This document shows, piece after piece, positions 22,414 through 30,118 of a stretch of 36,994 nt of DNA; positions within the stretch are counted from its first letter, which is position 1; the number at the start of each line of letters is the position of its first letter. The notes beneath the pieces were generated by a model. The model ran no database searches. It was given only the letters and a program-made list of their open reading frames with translations, and was not told the origin of the DNA. Both the position numbers and the translations under genes were made by a program. The DNA is taken from assembly GCA_013151705.1 (NCBI GenBank), contig JAADHT010000218.1, positions 1-36,994 of the forward strand, in the 5' to 3' direction. The DNA is from Kiritimatiellota bacterium (GTDB lineage Bacteria; Verrucomicrobiota; Lentisphaeria; Victivallales; JAADHT01).

Positions 22414-23469
22414 ATGAACATTGATTTTCCAAATGTGAAACAGGTGGCGCGCAAAGCGTTTCCAGTGTTTATTTTCGTGGTGCTTTCACTCGCCACTGGT
22501 TATATCGGTTATCTATTCTACCTGCGACAAATCGTCAACTCCGATAGACCGGAACTTTTCGGAAGTGACGCCCGTCTCGTGGCGGCCTTGAAAAAAAACG
22601 AGCATGGAGATTCATACAAATTTCTGGTATTGGCCGACTCCAACGGAAATTTTCCCGTCGAAGAAGATCTGATTAAGCCTGTGGCCGATGAAATAGATTT
22701 CGCCGTCATCCTGGGCGACGCGGCGGACAGCGATTTCGAATCGCACAGATACCTGAAACAGACGATGCGCCGCTTGAACTTGAAAACACCCTTTTTCTAC
22801 GTACCGGGAAACAACGATTTCGACGCGGGGAAAACGAAAGGATATCAAAAGCGGTTCACCGCAGAGGATTTCGAGACAGAGTACGGTCCACTGATGTTCT
22901 CCTTCGTGTATCATGGAGACATGTTCATCGGCATTTGCTCAATCGGCAACAACGCCACTGACGAGAAAAGCGTCGCTTTTCTCAAGAGTTTGGAGGCGAA
23001 AAGACGAAAATACCGTCATTGCTTCGTGTTCATGCACATTCCTCCGCCGTTGCCGGCGTTCGACAACACGAAATTTACCGCTGACGAGAGATATCCCGAG
23101 CTTTTCGCTAAATTGAATGTCGACTACGTGTTCGCCAGCCATTATCACGGCTATCAGACGACGACATCGCAAGGGGTGAATTACATCGTAACCGGCGGAG
23201 GAGGAGCAAGGCTGGATAATAAAAAACTCCCCCAGTTTTATCATTCCATCGAGTTTTTCGTGGGACCCGAATCCATCTCGCAACGTTTCGTGTATTCACC
23301 GGAGGATGTGGACTTCCCGGATTGGTTGGAGGTTCGATCAGTGCTTCACGTCATCCCGTTTTTTCTGACCTATCGATGGTTCGCGTTTTCAGTTGTGGGG
23401 TTGATCTGCGCGGCTTGGGTTGTTCTAGCATATTTTACCCTTGCGAAACGGAAATCCGGAGACGAGTAA
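22414..23469 (+). CDS. membrane-bound metallophosphoesterase
   Basis: A 351-residue protein with a helix at each end (about residues 16-36 and 322-344) and a calcineurin-like phosphoesterase domain between. Metal-ligand motifs: VLADSNG (Asp), ILGDAADS, GNNDF in place of the usual GNHD, FMHIPPP and ASHYHGY, then VTGGGGARL. With both ends in the membrane and a short N-terminus, the catalytic domain is probably periplasmic. The Asp-x-Asn and GNND variants are unusual but keep metal ligands. GGAGGTGA lies about 9 bases before the ATG. The upstream operator suggests control with the ArnT-like operon and a role such as dephosphorylating lipid A, undecaprenyl phosphate or another envelope phosphate. 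LpxG-type lipid A enzymes of chlamydiae are a distant structural parallel; the substrate is unproven. Confidence 0.82.
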   Translation: MNIDFPNVKQVARKAFPVFIFVVLSLATGYIGYLFYLRQIVNSDRPELFGSDARLVAALKKNEHGDSYKFLVLADSNGNFPVEEDLIKPVADEIDFAVILGDAADSDFESHRYLKQTMRRLNLKTPFFYVPGNNDFDAGKTKGYQKRFTAEDFETEYGPLMFSFVYHGDMFIGICSIGNNATDEKSVAFLKSLEAKRRKYRHCFVFMHIPPPLPAFDNTKFTADERYPELFAKLNVDYVFASHYHGYQTTTSQGVNYIVTGGGGARLDNKKLPQFYHSIEFFVGPESISQRFVYSPEDVDFPDWLEVRSVLHVIPFFLTYRWFAFSVVGLICAAWVVLAYFTLAKRKSGDE

Positions 23470-23585
23470 AACGAAGACGGCATAGCCGCGGCTAAATTTC
23501 CAGAATAAGGTCGAAAAATTTTCAATATTCAATGCGAGAAATAAATTTTTTCGCTATTCTACTATTCATCAGCGGGGTTTGATGG
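23470..23585. terminator. convergent gap, possible bidirectional terminator
   Basis: Between convergent genes. It holds a perfect palindrome TAGCCGCGGCTA (23483-23494) and an A/T-rich imperfect hairpin, about AATGCGAGAAAT/ATTTTTTCGCTATT (23530-23564), with T- and A-runs on both sides, a plausible bidirectional terminator. Confidence 0.35.
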
Positions 23586-24746
23586 TTACTTCACGAATTC
23601 GGGTTGATTCTTCTTTCGCGCCAACTCTTCGATGATGTCGGCGACGACCTTCGGGCGGGAATAGAAATCCGTTGAATCGGAATATTTCAACGCCGACTTC
23701 CGCCATTTCATTTTTTTCTCTGGTGTCGCACTCAAAAGTTCCGCGAGTTTAGCGTTGAAATCATCCTGGGAGAAATCCCAGCCGTCCAAAACAGCTCCAG
23801 CGCCGGATTCCTCCACGTGGAAAGCGTAGCCGCAGTTGGATAGAGTCAATACCGGCACTCCGGCTATCAAAGCCTCCACAATGGCGTTTCCCGTGTTCTC
23901 GGCGTACGCTGGATGCAACAGCAAATCCGCCGCCGCCAATAGTTTCGGGACATCGTCCACCGCGCCGAGAAAAGTCACTTCGGATCCGACGCTCAGGGAT
24001 TTCGCCAACTTCTTGAAACCAAGCGACTTTCCTTTTCCGGCTATGAAAAGTTTCGTTTCGCCCCGCGATTCCGCGGCCAAGGCCTTGATTGAGCGATCAA
24101 CACCTTTTCGTTGAAAATCCGACCCGACCATAAGGAGCATCACATCGTCGTCCCTTAAGCCCAACGCGCTCCGTTTTTCTTTACGATTCTCATCGGAGGA
24201 GCCGGTGCGAACGCGCTCTTTGTCTATTCCAGCCGGGATCGGGAGAAAACGCTCTGATTGGGTTCCATATTCTTTGATGTATATTTCACGTTGAATGTCG
24301 GAAAGCGCGAGAATCGCGGTTTTTGATTCGCGCGAAAACACCGCTTTTTCAAAACGCGCGTACACCTTGTGCCGCGGAGTCAGGGAGTGAAGAGAGGAGC
24401 GGCGTCTGCGAATGTCGTCGATATAGCACACGTCGGCGCAGTAGTAGAGATCCAAACCGGGCATTCGATTGAAGCCAACAAGGAGATCAAACGTTTGTTC
24501 TTTCAACATTTCTTGAAGATTGGAGACGTAGGCCGCGCATCTCGCATGATTCGAAAACCCGGAGAACGGCACTTCCTCGATCACGCATTTCGAGGTTCGC
24601 AAAACGCTTGGCACTTCCCCGTCCCAGCGCATGGTGAAAATGGTGATGGAATGACCTCTGACCAAACACTCCTCCACTATCCTTGTGAAGTTGCGTTCCA
24701 GCCCGCCGAAAGGATAATATTTGAAGATGGCGAAAACCAAACGCAT
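23586..24746 (-). CDS. waaG: LPS core glycosyltransferase, WaaG-like
   Basis: A 386-residue GT4-family enzyme that aligns along its whole length with E. coli WaaG (374 residues), which adds glucose to heptose II of the LPS inner core. Shared features: FAIFKYYPFGGLERNFTRI at the N-terminus (sugar-acceptor loop), VGFNRMPGLDLYYCADVCY in the middle, GSDFQRKGVDRSIKAL, and the nucleotide-sugar site AADLLLHPAYAENTGNAIVEAL with VLTLSNCGYAFHV. Cytoplasmic face of the inner membrane. The start at 24746 is set by GGGGA 7 bases ahead and by the WaaG N-terminus; a longer frame passes through a terminator and is rejected. It begins only 14 bases after that terminator, leaving little room for a promoter of its own. 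No other core genes are adjacent. Confidence 0.9.
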   Translation of the reverse strand: MRLVFAIFKYYPFGGLERNFTRIVEECLVRGHSITIFTMRWDGEVPSVLRTSKCVIEEVPFSGFSNHARCAAYVSNLQEMLKEQTFDLLVGFNRMPGLDLYYCADVCYIDDIRRRRSSLHSLTPRHKVYARFEKAVFSRESKTAILALSDIQREIYIKEYGTQSERFLPIPAGIDKERVRTGSSDENRKEKRSALGLRDDDVMLLMVGSDFQRKGVDRSIKALAAESRGETKLFIAGKGKSLGFKKLAKSLSVGSEVTFLGAVDDVPKLLAAADLLLHPAYAENTGNAIVEALIAGVPVLTLSNCGYAFHVEESGAGAVLDGWDFSQDDFNAKLAELLSATPEKKMKWRKSALKYSDSTDFYSRPKVVADIIEELARKKNQPEFVK

Positions 24747-24759
24747 ACTGTTTCCCCGC

Positions 24760-24799
24760 AAAAAAAAAGATGCCACGAGCGAAAGCCGCGGCATCTTTT
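24760..24799 (-). terminator. intrinsic terminator after the secreted-protein gene
   Basis: On the minus strand a perfect 10-bp stem AAAAGATGCC / GGCATCTTTT with a 15-base loop runs into nine T residues. It follows the stop of the gene at 24820 and lies directly in front of waaG. Confidence 0.88.
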
Positions 24800-24819
24800 C
24801 AACTTCGAATCAAATTGCC

Positions 24820-25377
24820 CTACTCGTTGATATCATCGGGAGTGAAATCATCGCCTTTGATGTCGATAAACACCCAACCCAGGATGAAGTCGGCGATCTC
24901 AACCGGATGGATTTCAAACTGCATTTCAATCAACGCCGCGAGTTTCGCTCCCACCGACCAGAAATCCTTGGCTCCGTTGTGGAAATCGTATGGATTTTTG
25001 GTCATGGACGGAACTCCAGTCGCGCGGAAGAAGTATTTTTTGACGGAACCGATCGGCTCGTCAACCTCACGACTTTCAGCGCCGATCATCAGAAAACTGA
25101 CATCCCAACCGTTCGAACGGCAGAATCCATACTGACGGTTGACGCCTTTCACCACTTGAGCGGTCGCGCCGATTTCGCCCCCGATAGAAAGATATTTCGT
25201 GCAGTGCCCTTCGACTCCTATGGCGGGACCAAAACCCAAAGTAAGCGAAAACATGTCCACCATATCAACCAACCGATTGGGGATGTACAACAACAACGTG
25301 TCTCCGGCACCGGCCTTGACCGACGCGGAACCCACAAACATCATGACGACTGCGATCAAACAAACCAATTTTTTCAT
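24820..25377 (-). CDS. secreted protein of unknown function
   Basis: A 185-residue protein with a clear signal peptide (MKKLVCLIAVVMMFVGSASVKA, cleavage expected after AKA-like VKA). The mature part is beta-strand rich, with LLYIPNRLVDMVDMFSLTLGFGPAIGVEGH, LSIGGEIGATAQVV and a C-terminal EIADFILGWVFIDIKGDD. This resembles a small outer-membrane-associated or periplasmic family with a conserved 'P-N-R-L-x-D' segment, but I cannot name it. AAGGAAAG lies about 9 bases before the ATG. A strong terminator follows. It precedes waaG on the same strand. Confidence 0.8.
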   Translation of the reverse strand: MKKLVCLIAVVMMFVGSASVKAGAGDTLLLYIPNRLVDMVDMFSLTLGFGPAIGVEGHCTKYLSIGGEIGATAQVVKGVNRQYGFCRSNGWDVSFLMIGAESREVDEPIGSVKKYFFRATGVPSMTKNPYDFHNGAKDFWSVGAKLAALIEMQFEIHPVEIADFILGWVFIDIKGDDFTPDDINE

Positions 25378-25658
25378 AGCGATCTTTCCTTTTTCCCTTA
25401 TAGGTTATCAATATAAACCACTGCTCAACTCAACACCCCAACTAACTACCATGCCAACTAATCTAGCGCGTCTGAAAACAAATGCAAGAAAAAAAATCGA
25501 TTCCAAGCAAAAAATAACGTTATTTTATCGTTTTCCGCTTGAAAAGCTCTGTTGAAGAGTCAGGTTACGGGCCCTTGAATCGGTGTTGGCGAGTGGAATC
25601 GGGCTCTCCGCCGAGTCGCCAAAATCGACAACGCCTCGTTTCAAGTCTCTTCATTCAT
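25378..25658. other. divergent intergenic region before tRNA-Pro
   Basis: No gene seen. It is A/T-rich for the first ~170 bases, where promoters of the minus-strand secreted-protein gene are expected. A 7-bp inverted repeat TTGGCGA / TCGCCAA (25586-25622) lies 36 bases before the tRNA. Confidence 0.5.
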
Positions 25659-25736
25659 CGGGATGTAGCGCAGTCTGGTTAGCGCGTTTGACTGGGGGTC
25701 AAAAGGTCGGAGGTTCGAATCCTCTCATCCCGACCA
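25659..25736 (+). tRNA. tRNA-Pro, anticodon GGG
   Basis: A complete cloverleaf. Acceptor CGGGATG / CATCCCG (25659-25665 and 25726-25732), discriminator A and encoded CCA (25733-25736). Anticodon stem TTTGA / TCAAA with loop CTGGGGG and anticodon GGG at 25694-25696, which reads CCC and CCU proline codons. The T-loop is GGTTCGAATCC in its normal place. The D-arm (TAGCGCAGTCTGGTTAGCGC) is regular. Confidence 0.97.
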
Positions 25737-26176
25737 TCTTTTTAGCCTCAAAACCACCATTTTCCACCACTTTTCGCACAACCTGCAAACACCCGCTAAA
25801 ACACACCTTTTCGTACAGAGATTACGGCATAATTACGGCAGGAATTTTTTTCGAATTTCTTCTCGAATAATCAACATTTCTTCGTATGTGCGTTATTTAA
25901 CTTGAATACACCTGATTCTACATCTGTTTTTTTCGCCACAATTCAATCATTTCCAACAATAGCAGTATGATTGGCCCGTCTATTGGAGCGGCCTGCTCGA
26001 ATCCATCCGCTGTAAATATCCGAAAACCCTGCTGGGGGTGATCATCATTTTATGGATATATATCACAATCGTGAGATTAATTTTAGAGAAGTGGACCTCG
26101 AAACTTGCGCCATTGGTTAAGATGGGCTAGTTTACTTTTCCGTTAACCAAAACAGGGGAAGAAAAATGGCTAAGAG

Positions 26177-26212
26177 TTTTTTAGGGACATTTTTTAGCAT
26201 TTTTTAGGGACA
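26177..26212 (+). repeat. short tandem repeat TTTTTTAGGGACA
   Basis: Three back-to-back units: TTTTTTAGGGACA (26177-26189), a short TTTTTTAGCA (26190-26199) and TTTTTTAGGGACA (26200-26212), then GGTCAATTATGG. Sequences of the form TTAGGGACAGGTC are often seen beside REP-associated (Y1-type) transposase genes, so this may be the scar of such an element. That link is a recollection of pattern, not shown here. Confidence 0.55.
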
Positions 26213-26346
26213 GGTCAATTATGGTTTAGGAGGCGAGGCTGGAGCACACGACGAGGGACGAGGAATCTGTCCAGTACTGCCCCCAAGCTAGACGATTACG
26301 AATGCCAGAGAAAATATTCCGTTTTTTTTCGAAATCGGGCTTGTTT

Positions 26347-26375
26347 TTTACATTTAAAAAGATATTTTATATATA
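26347..26375 (+). promoter_or_regulatory. sigma-70-type promoter of the catabolic operon
   Basis: TTTACA (26347-26352), 17 bases, TATATA (26370-26375). Hexamers and spacing are near-consensus. It lies 26 bases ahead of the start codon of the first gene, with AGGAGG between. Confidence 0.6.
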
Positions 26376-26401
26376 GCCCCAAAATATAGGAGGATGAGAA
26401 T

Positions 26402-27538
26402 ATGGAATTCGAGTTCATTTCCCCGGAGAAAATTGTTTTCGGCCCAGGAAAAGTAAATGAGTCTGGCGCATTGTGTGAGGGTTTGGGTCGTCGGGCCTTG
26501 ATTGTGTGCGACGCGTATACGCTCGGCAGCGGATTGGCGGAGCGTGTGGCGGGAATTTTAAAAGCCGCCGGCATGGAGTCGACCATCTACAGCGGAGTCA
26601 TTCCCAACCCCACCGCGGAATGTGTTGACGAAGCTGGCGCGGTGGCGATGGCGAATGATTGTGATTTCGTCGTCGGCGTGGGCGGCGGGTCTTCCATGGA
26701 CACGGCCAAGGGAGCGGCGGTTTCGGCGACTCACGGCGGGAAGATATGGCCTTACGCCATCGGCGACAAAGAGATCACCGACAGTGTTTTGCCCATCGTG
26801 GCGATCACCACAACCTCCGGGACAGGCAGCCAGTGCACTTGTTTCGCGGTTATTTCCAATCACGAGACGAAGCAGAAACCAGGAATGGGGTCGCCGCTCA
26901 TACTTCCCAAGCTCGCGATTGTCGATCCGGAGCTGATGCTGTCGGTTCCCAGACAATTGACCGCCAACACCGGATTTGACGTTTTCACTCACGCCGTGGA
27001 GGCTTACACCTCCACAGCGGCATCCGCAATGAGCGACATGCATGCCGAGAAATCACTAATATTGCTTGGCGGCTTCCTCGAACGTTGCTACAAGGATGGT
27101 TCCGACTTGGAAGCCAGGGAGGCGATCGCGCTGGCCGACACCTGCGCCGGGATGGCTATTTGCAACGCCGTCGTGACTTTGCCTCATGTAATAGCGCATG
27201 TCATCAGCGGGCATTTCGAGGAAATTCCGCATGGCGACGCTCTTCACTCCATATATCGCGCGAGCCTGAAATTCAATTCGCGGGCCTTGCCTGGAAAACA
27301 CCGGTTTATCGCCAATGCCATTGATCCGGGAAACAACGACGTGGTTTCGGCATTTGAAAATTACTTCAGCCGTTTTGAATTTGTGAACATGCTTAAAAAC
27401 AAATTGGCGGAAGACCCAGAGGCGATTGATCGTCTCGCTGAAGACACCTTCACTTATATGTTGGGAATAACGGAACTAAATCCCGTGAAAGCGACACTGG
27501 AAGACGCCAAACGAATTCTGGTTGAGTCAAGCAAATAG
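26402..27538 (+). CDS. iron-containing alcohol dehydrogenase
   Basis: A 378-residue group III alcohol dehydrogenase. NAD(P)-binding GVGGGSSMDTAKG (about residues 91-103) and PIVAITTTSGTGS (about 130-142); metal ligands in TGFDVFTHAVEAY (Asp, His) and in LPHVIAHVISGHFEEIPHGDALH (two His). It interconverts an alcohol and an aldehyde or ketone; FucO (lactaldehyde to 1,2-propanediol) is a well-known relative. It is the first gene of the operon, with a strong AGGAGG 8 bases before the ATG. In this setting it would reduce the aldehyde released by the aldolase or oxidise a polyol substrate; which of these is not decidable from sequence. Confidence 0.92.
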   Translation: MEFEFISPEKIVFGPGKVNESGALCEGLGRRALIVCDAYTLGSGLAERVAGILKAAGMESTIYSGVIPNPTAECVDEAGAVAMANDCDFVVGVGGGSSMDTAKGAAVSATHGGKIWPYAIGDKEITDSVLPIVAITTTSGTGSQCTCFAVISNHETKQKPGMGSPLILPKLAIVDPELMLSVPRQLTANTGFDVFTHAVEAYTSTAASAMSDMHAEKSLILLGGFLERCYKDGSDLEAREAIALADTCAGMAICNAVVTLPHVIAHVISGHFEEIPHGDALHSIYRASLKFNSRALPGKHRFIANAIDPGNNDVVSAFENYFSRFEFVNMLKNKLAEDPEAIDRLAEDTFTYMLGITELNPVKATLEDAKRILVESSK

Positions 27539-27563
27539 TTATTAAAATTTGAGGAGCGACAAC

Positions 27564-28418
27564 ATGCCCCTGGTAAACCCTATGCCTATGTTGGAGAAAG
27601 CGCGCGCGGAAGGTTTCTGCGTCGGCGCGTTCAATGTGGTTGATTACTTGTCAATCGAGGCGGTGGTGGAAGCCGCCGAGCGTAAAAGAGCGCCGGTTAT
27701 AATACAGACTTCATCCGCCACGATCAAACGTTTCGGTATTGAAAACATCGTGACAATGACCCGTATGGCCGCGGCGGAGTCCACCGTGCCGATATGCCTG
27801 CACCTTGATCATGGAACAGATGTCTCGGTAATTAAAGAAGCTATTGAAAAGGGGTATAGCTCGGTTATGATTGACGCCTCGAAACTGGCTTTTGAGGAAA
27901 ATATAGCAGTCAGCAAAGAAGTTGTCGAAGCGGCTCACAAAGCCGGTCTTGCCGTTGAAGGTGAAATCGGGCTGGTCGCGGGAGTGGAGGATGACATCGT
28001 GGTCAATGCCGAGGACGCGATCTATACAACACCGGAGGAAGCGATTGAATTTCAAGCCCGTTCCGGTGTTGATTTTCTGGCGGCGGCCATCGGTACGGCT
28101 CATGGCTTCTACAAAGTAGCGCCAAAACTGAATATCGACACATTGCGCGAAATACGCGTCAAAACTGATTTCCCGCTGGTCGTGCATGGCGGCACGGGGT
28201 TGCCGACGAATATCGTCATGGAATTGGTTGAAGCGGGAGGCGCCAAGTTTAACGTGTCAACGCAAATCAAGCAAACCTATATTGACTCAATGTACGGTTA
28301 TATACAGGAAAAGCGCGACGAATACAACATTTTAAAAGTTCTCGACGCTGCGAAACAGGGATTGGCGGATATGATCGCTGAATATATGACAATCCTTGGC
28401 GGCGAGGGTAAGGCGTGA
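27564..28418 (+). CDS. class II (zinc) ketose-bisphosphate aldolase
   Basis: A 284-residue TIM-barrel aldolase of the FbaA/GatY/KbaY family. Visible zinc and catalytic elements: CLHLDHGTD (Zn His and catalytic Asp), AVEGEIGLVAGVED, FLAAAIGTAHGFYK (Zn His) and LVVHGGTGLP (Zn His), with FNVSTQIK (phosphate-binding Asn) near the end. It cleaves ketose 1-phosphates or 1,6-bisphosphates to dihydroxyacetone phosphate and an aldehyde. The length and style (GatY-like) allow tagatose- or fructose-bisphosphate or other ketose phosphate. The start at 27564 is set by GAGGAG about 7 bases ahead; the frame can be extended to a TTG at 27549 that overlaps this site. It lies 25 bases after the dehydrogenase. 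Confidence 0.92.
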   Translation: MPLVNPMPMLEKARAEGFCVGAFNVVDYLSIEAVVEAAERKRAPVIIQTSSATIKRFGIENIVTMTRMAAAESTVPICLHLDHGTDVSVIKEAIEKGYSSVMIDASKLAFEENIAVSKEVVEAAHKAGLAVEGEIGLVAGVEDDIVVNAEDAIYTTPEEAIEFQARSGVDFLAAAIGTAHGFYKVAPKLNIDTLREIRVKTDFPLVVHGGTGLPTNIVMELVEAGGAKFNVSTQIKQTYIDSMYGYIQEKRDEYNILKVLDAAKQGLADMIAEYMTILGGEGKA

Positions 28419-28426
28419 GGTGAATC

Positions 28427-29365
28427 ATGAGTGTTTCGTACTGTAAATATCCCTGTGACATGCATTGCCATACTGTTCGTTCAGATGGAAATGACACTCC
28501 ACGGGAATTATTGAGCAACGCCGCCTTGGTGGGTCTGAAGGTGGTGGCGATTACGGATCATGACACCCCGCCGCCTGTCAACTGCGAACTTGAGGACGGC
28601 AGTGAAGTCCCATGCGATGAATATGCTTCGGAGTTGAAAATAGTCTATGTGCCAGGATATGAGTTTTCCTGCGACAGATGGGTTGATGATGTTCACATCT
28701 GCGGTTACGCGATGAACTGGGATTATCCCGCTTTGGCCGATGAAATCCAGATGGCCCGAAACAGCAAAAGCGAGGCCTATAAGAAATTGTGCGGGATGTT
28801 GACATCGAAAGGCATGGAGATTGACTGGGAGCTGGACATTCTGCGAGTTGACACTCCCAATGAGCGTGCTCCGGATGAGGTGGAACGTAAACATATTTTT
28901 GAGGCCATCGCCGTCAAAGGACATACTCCCACCTGGAGCGAGGCTAAAATAATGGTGCGTGACGATCCTGAATTGAATATCCGGCGACGTAAAATCGGCG
29001 CGGCGGCGGCGATTGATCTCATCCATGCATGTGGTGGCGTCGCCGTGCTGGCGCATCCCTATCTGATTGATGAAAAAGTGTTTGTCGACGGTAAAGAGAA
29101 AATATGCCGAACGGAATACATTGAACGACTGATAACCGCGGGTCTTGACGGCATTGAGGCATCGTATACTTATGATAAAACATCATATAAAGGAACTCTG
29201 TCTCCTGAAGAAATAGAACAGGTGATACGCGGGAAATATACTGATCGTCTGTTTATCAGCGGCGGTTCCGACTATCACGCTGGACACAAAAAAGGAAACG
29301 CGAAGGTGCGTCATCTCGGCGAACGCGGTATTTCAATGGATGAGTTCGCGAAGTTCGACTTGTGA
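28427..29365 (+). CDS. PHP-domain phosphoesterase
   Basis: A 312-residue protein with all four PHP metal-binding motifs: MHCHTVRSDG, VVAITDHDT, the acidic residue in GYEFSC, VAVLAHPYL and ISGGSDYHAG. Relatives include histidinol-phosphate phosphatases, nucleoside 3',5'-bisphosphate phosphatases (RNase AM/YciV) and uncharacterised metal-dependent phosphoesterases. A ~70-residue insert (about 100-200) between metal motifs is typical of the last group. It lies in the middle of a carbohydrate operon, so a phosphorylated sugar or an acyl/phosphate by-product is a likely substrate. It starts 8 bases after the aldolase stop. Confidence 0.88.
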   Translation: MSVSYCKYPCDMHCHTVRSDGNDTPRELLSNAALVGLKVVAITDHDTPPPVNCELEDGSEVPCDEYASELKIVYVPGYEFSCDRWVDDVHICGYAMNWDYPALADEIQMARNSKSEAYKKLCGMLTSKGMEIDWELDILRVDTPNERAPDEVERKHIFEAIAVKGHTPTWSEAKIMVRDDPELNIRRRKIGAAAAIDLIHACGGVAVLAHPYLIDEKVFVDGKEKICRTEYIERLITAGLDGIEASYTYDKTSYKGTLSPEEIEQVIRGKYTDRLFISGGSDYHAGHKKGNAKVRHLGERGISMDEFAKFDL

Positions 29366-29391
29366 GAATGGAAATAAAAAGGAGAAGTGAA

Positions 29392-30102
29392 ATGATTGAC
29401 ATGAAAACTCTGACTAAAAAAGAGCTTGCGGGAATGATGGATTATTCCATTCTGCCTAAAAATACTCAGGAGAAGGACATTCGTGAAGGTTGCGCCGTCG
29501 CGCGTGAATATCGTTTTGCCGCTTTTTACAGTAGCAGTCCATACTGGACTCCGTTAATCAAAGAGGAACTACAGGGGTGTGATGATATTGAGATCGGCAC
29601 CGGCATCGCGTTCCCATTCGGTTCGACACCCGCTTCCGTCAAAGCGCTTGAGGTGGAAGAGTCCGTCAAGCGCGGATGCACCACTGTTGACATGGTCATG
29701 AATATAGGAGCTCTCAAAGACAAACGATATAAAGTAGTAGAGGAAGAGCTTGAACTGTTCGTCAAAGCGGCCGGAAACGCGGTGACGAAATGCATACTCG
29801 AGGTCTGTTATCTGACTAATGAGGAAATTACAGCCGGCAGTAAACTGATTGAAGCGGCGGGAATTCAGTACGCCAAGACTTCCACCGGTCAATTTGACGG
29901 TCCGGATATGGATCAGTTTCTGATAATGCGTGATACTTTAGCTGGAAGCGCCGTGAAACTTAAAGCGGCCGGCGTCAAATTCCCGCGTCCGCAAAATGCT
30001 TTGGTATTCATTAAGGCGGGAGCCGTGAGAATCGGCACGCGCGCGGCGATAGAGATTGTCGAAGCTTATGACACCATGAAATCAATCGGCCTCATCGGCT
30101 GA
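29392..30102 (+). CDS. DeoC-family (class I) aldolase
   Basis: A 236-residue TIM-barrel of the deoxyribose-phosphate aldolase family. The Schiff-base lysine is in YAKTSTGQF, and the second catalytic lysine in VKLKAAGV; both correspond to Lys167 and Lys201 of E. coli DeoC. Other motifs: DMVMNIGALK and KCILEVCYLTNEE. DeoC splits 2-deoxyribose 5-phosphate into acetaldehyde and glyceraldehyde 3-phosphate, but family members handle other aldol substrates, so deoxyribose is not certain. The start at 29392 has AAGGAG 7 bases upstream; a longer GTG-initiated frame overlaps the previous gene and is rejected. A second aldolase in the same operon as a class II enzyme is notable. Confidence 0.88.
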   Translation: MIDMKTLTKKELAGMMDYSILPKNTQEKDIREGCAVAREYRFAAFYSSSPYWTPLIKEELQGCDDIEIGTGIAFPFGSTPASVKALEVEESVKRGCTTVDMVMNIGALKDKRYKVVEEELELFVKAAGNAVTKCILEVCYLTNEEITAGSKLIEAAGIQYAKTSTGQFDGPDMDQFLIMRDTLAGSAVKLKAAGVKFPRPQNALVFIKAGAVRIGTRAAIEIVEAYDTMKSIGLIG

Positions 30103-30118
30103 TCAAAGGAAGCCGCTC

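Larger units (their letters stand above)
25737..26401. other. 665-base gene-poor region with debris, downstream of tRNA-Pro
   Basis: No intact gene. At about 25965-26130 a frame without a start codon gives a protein-like stretch (YDWPVYWSGLLESIRCKYP, then a hydrophobic helix GVIIILWIYITIV and EKWTSKLAPLVKMG) ending at TAG, perhaps the 3' end of a lost membrane protein. A TTTTTTAGGGACA tandem repeat (26177-26212) and the promoter of the catabolic operon follow. The location next to a tRNA 3' end would suit an old integration site, but I see no integrase and no duplicated tRNA end. Confidence 0.5.

Noticed and set aside
25583..25870. 95-codon frame covering the tRNA
   Set aside because: It translates tRNA-Pro; not a protein gene.
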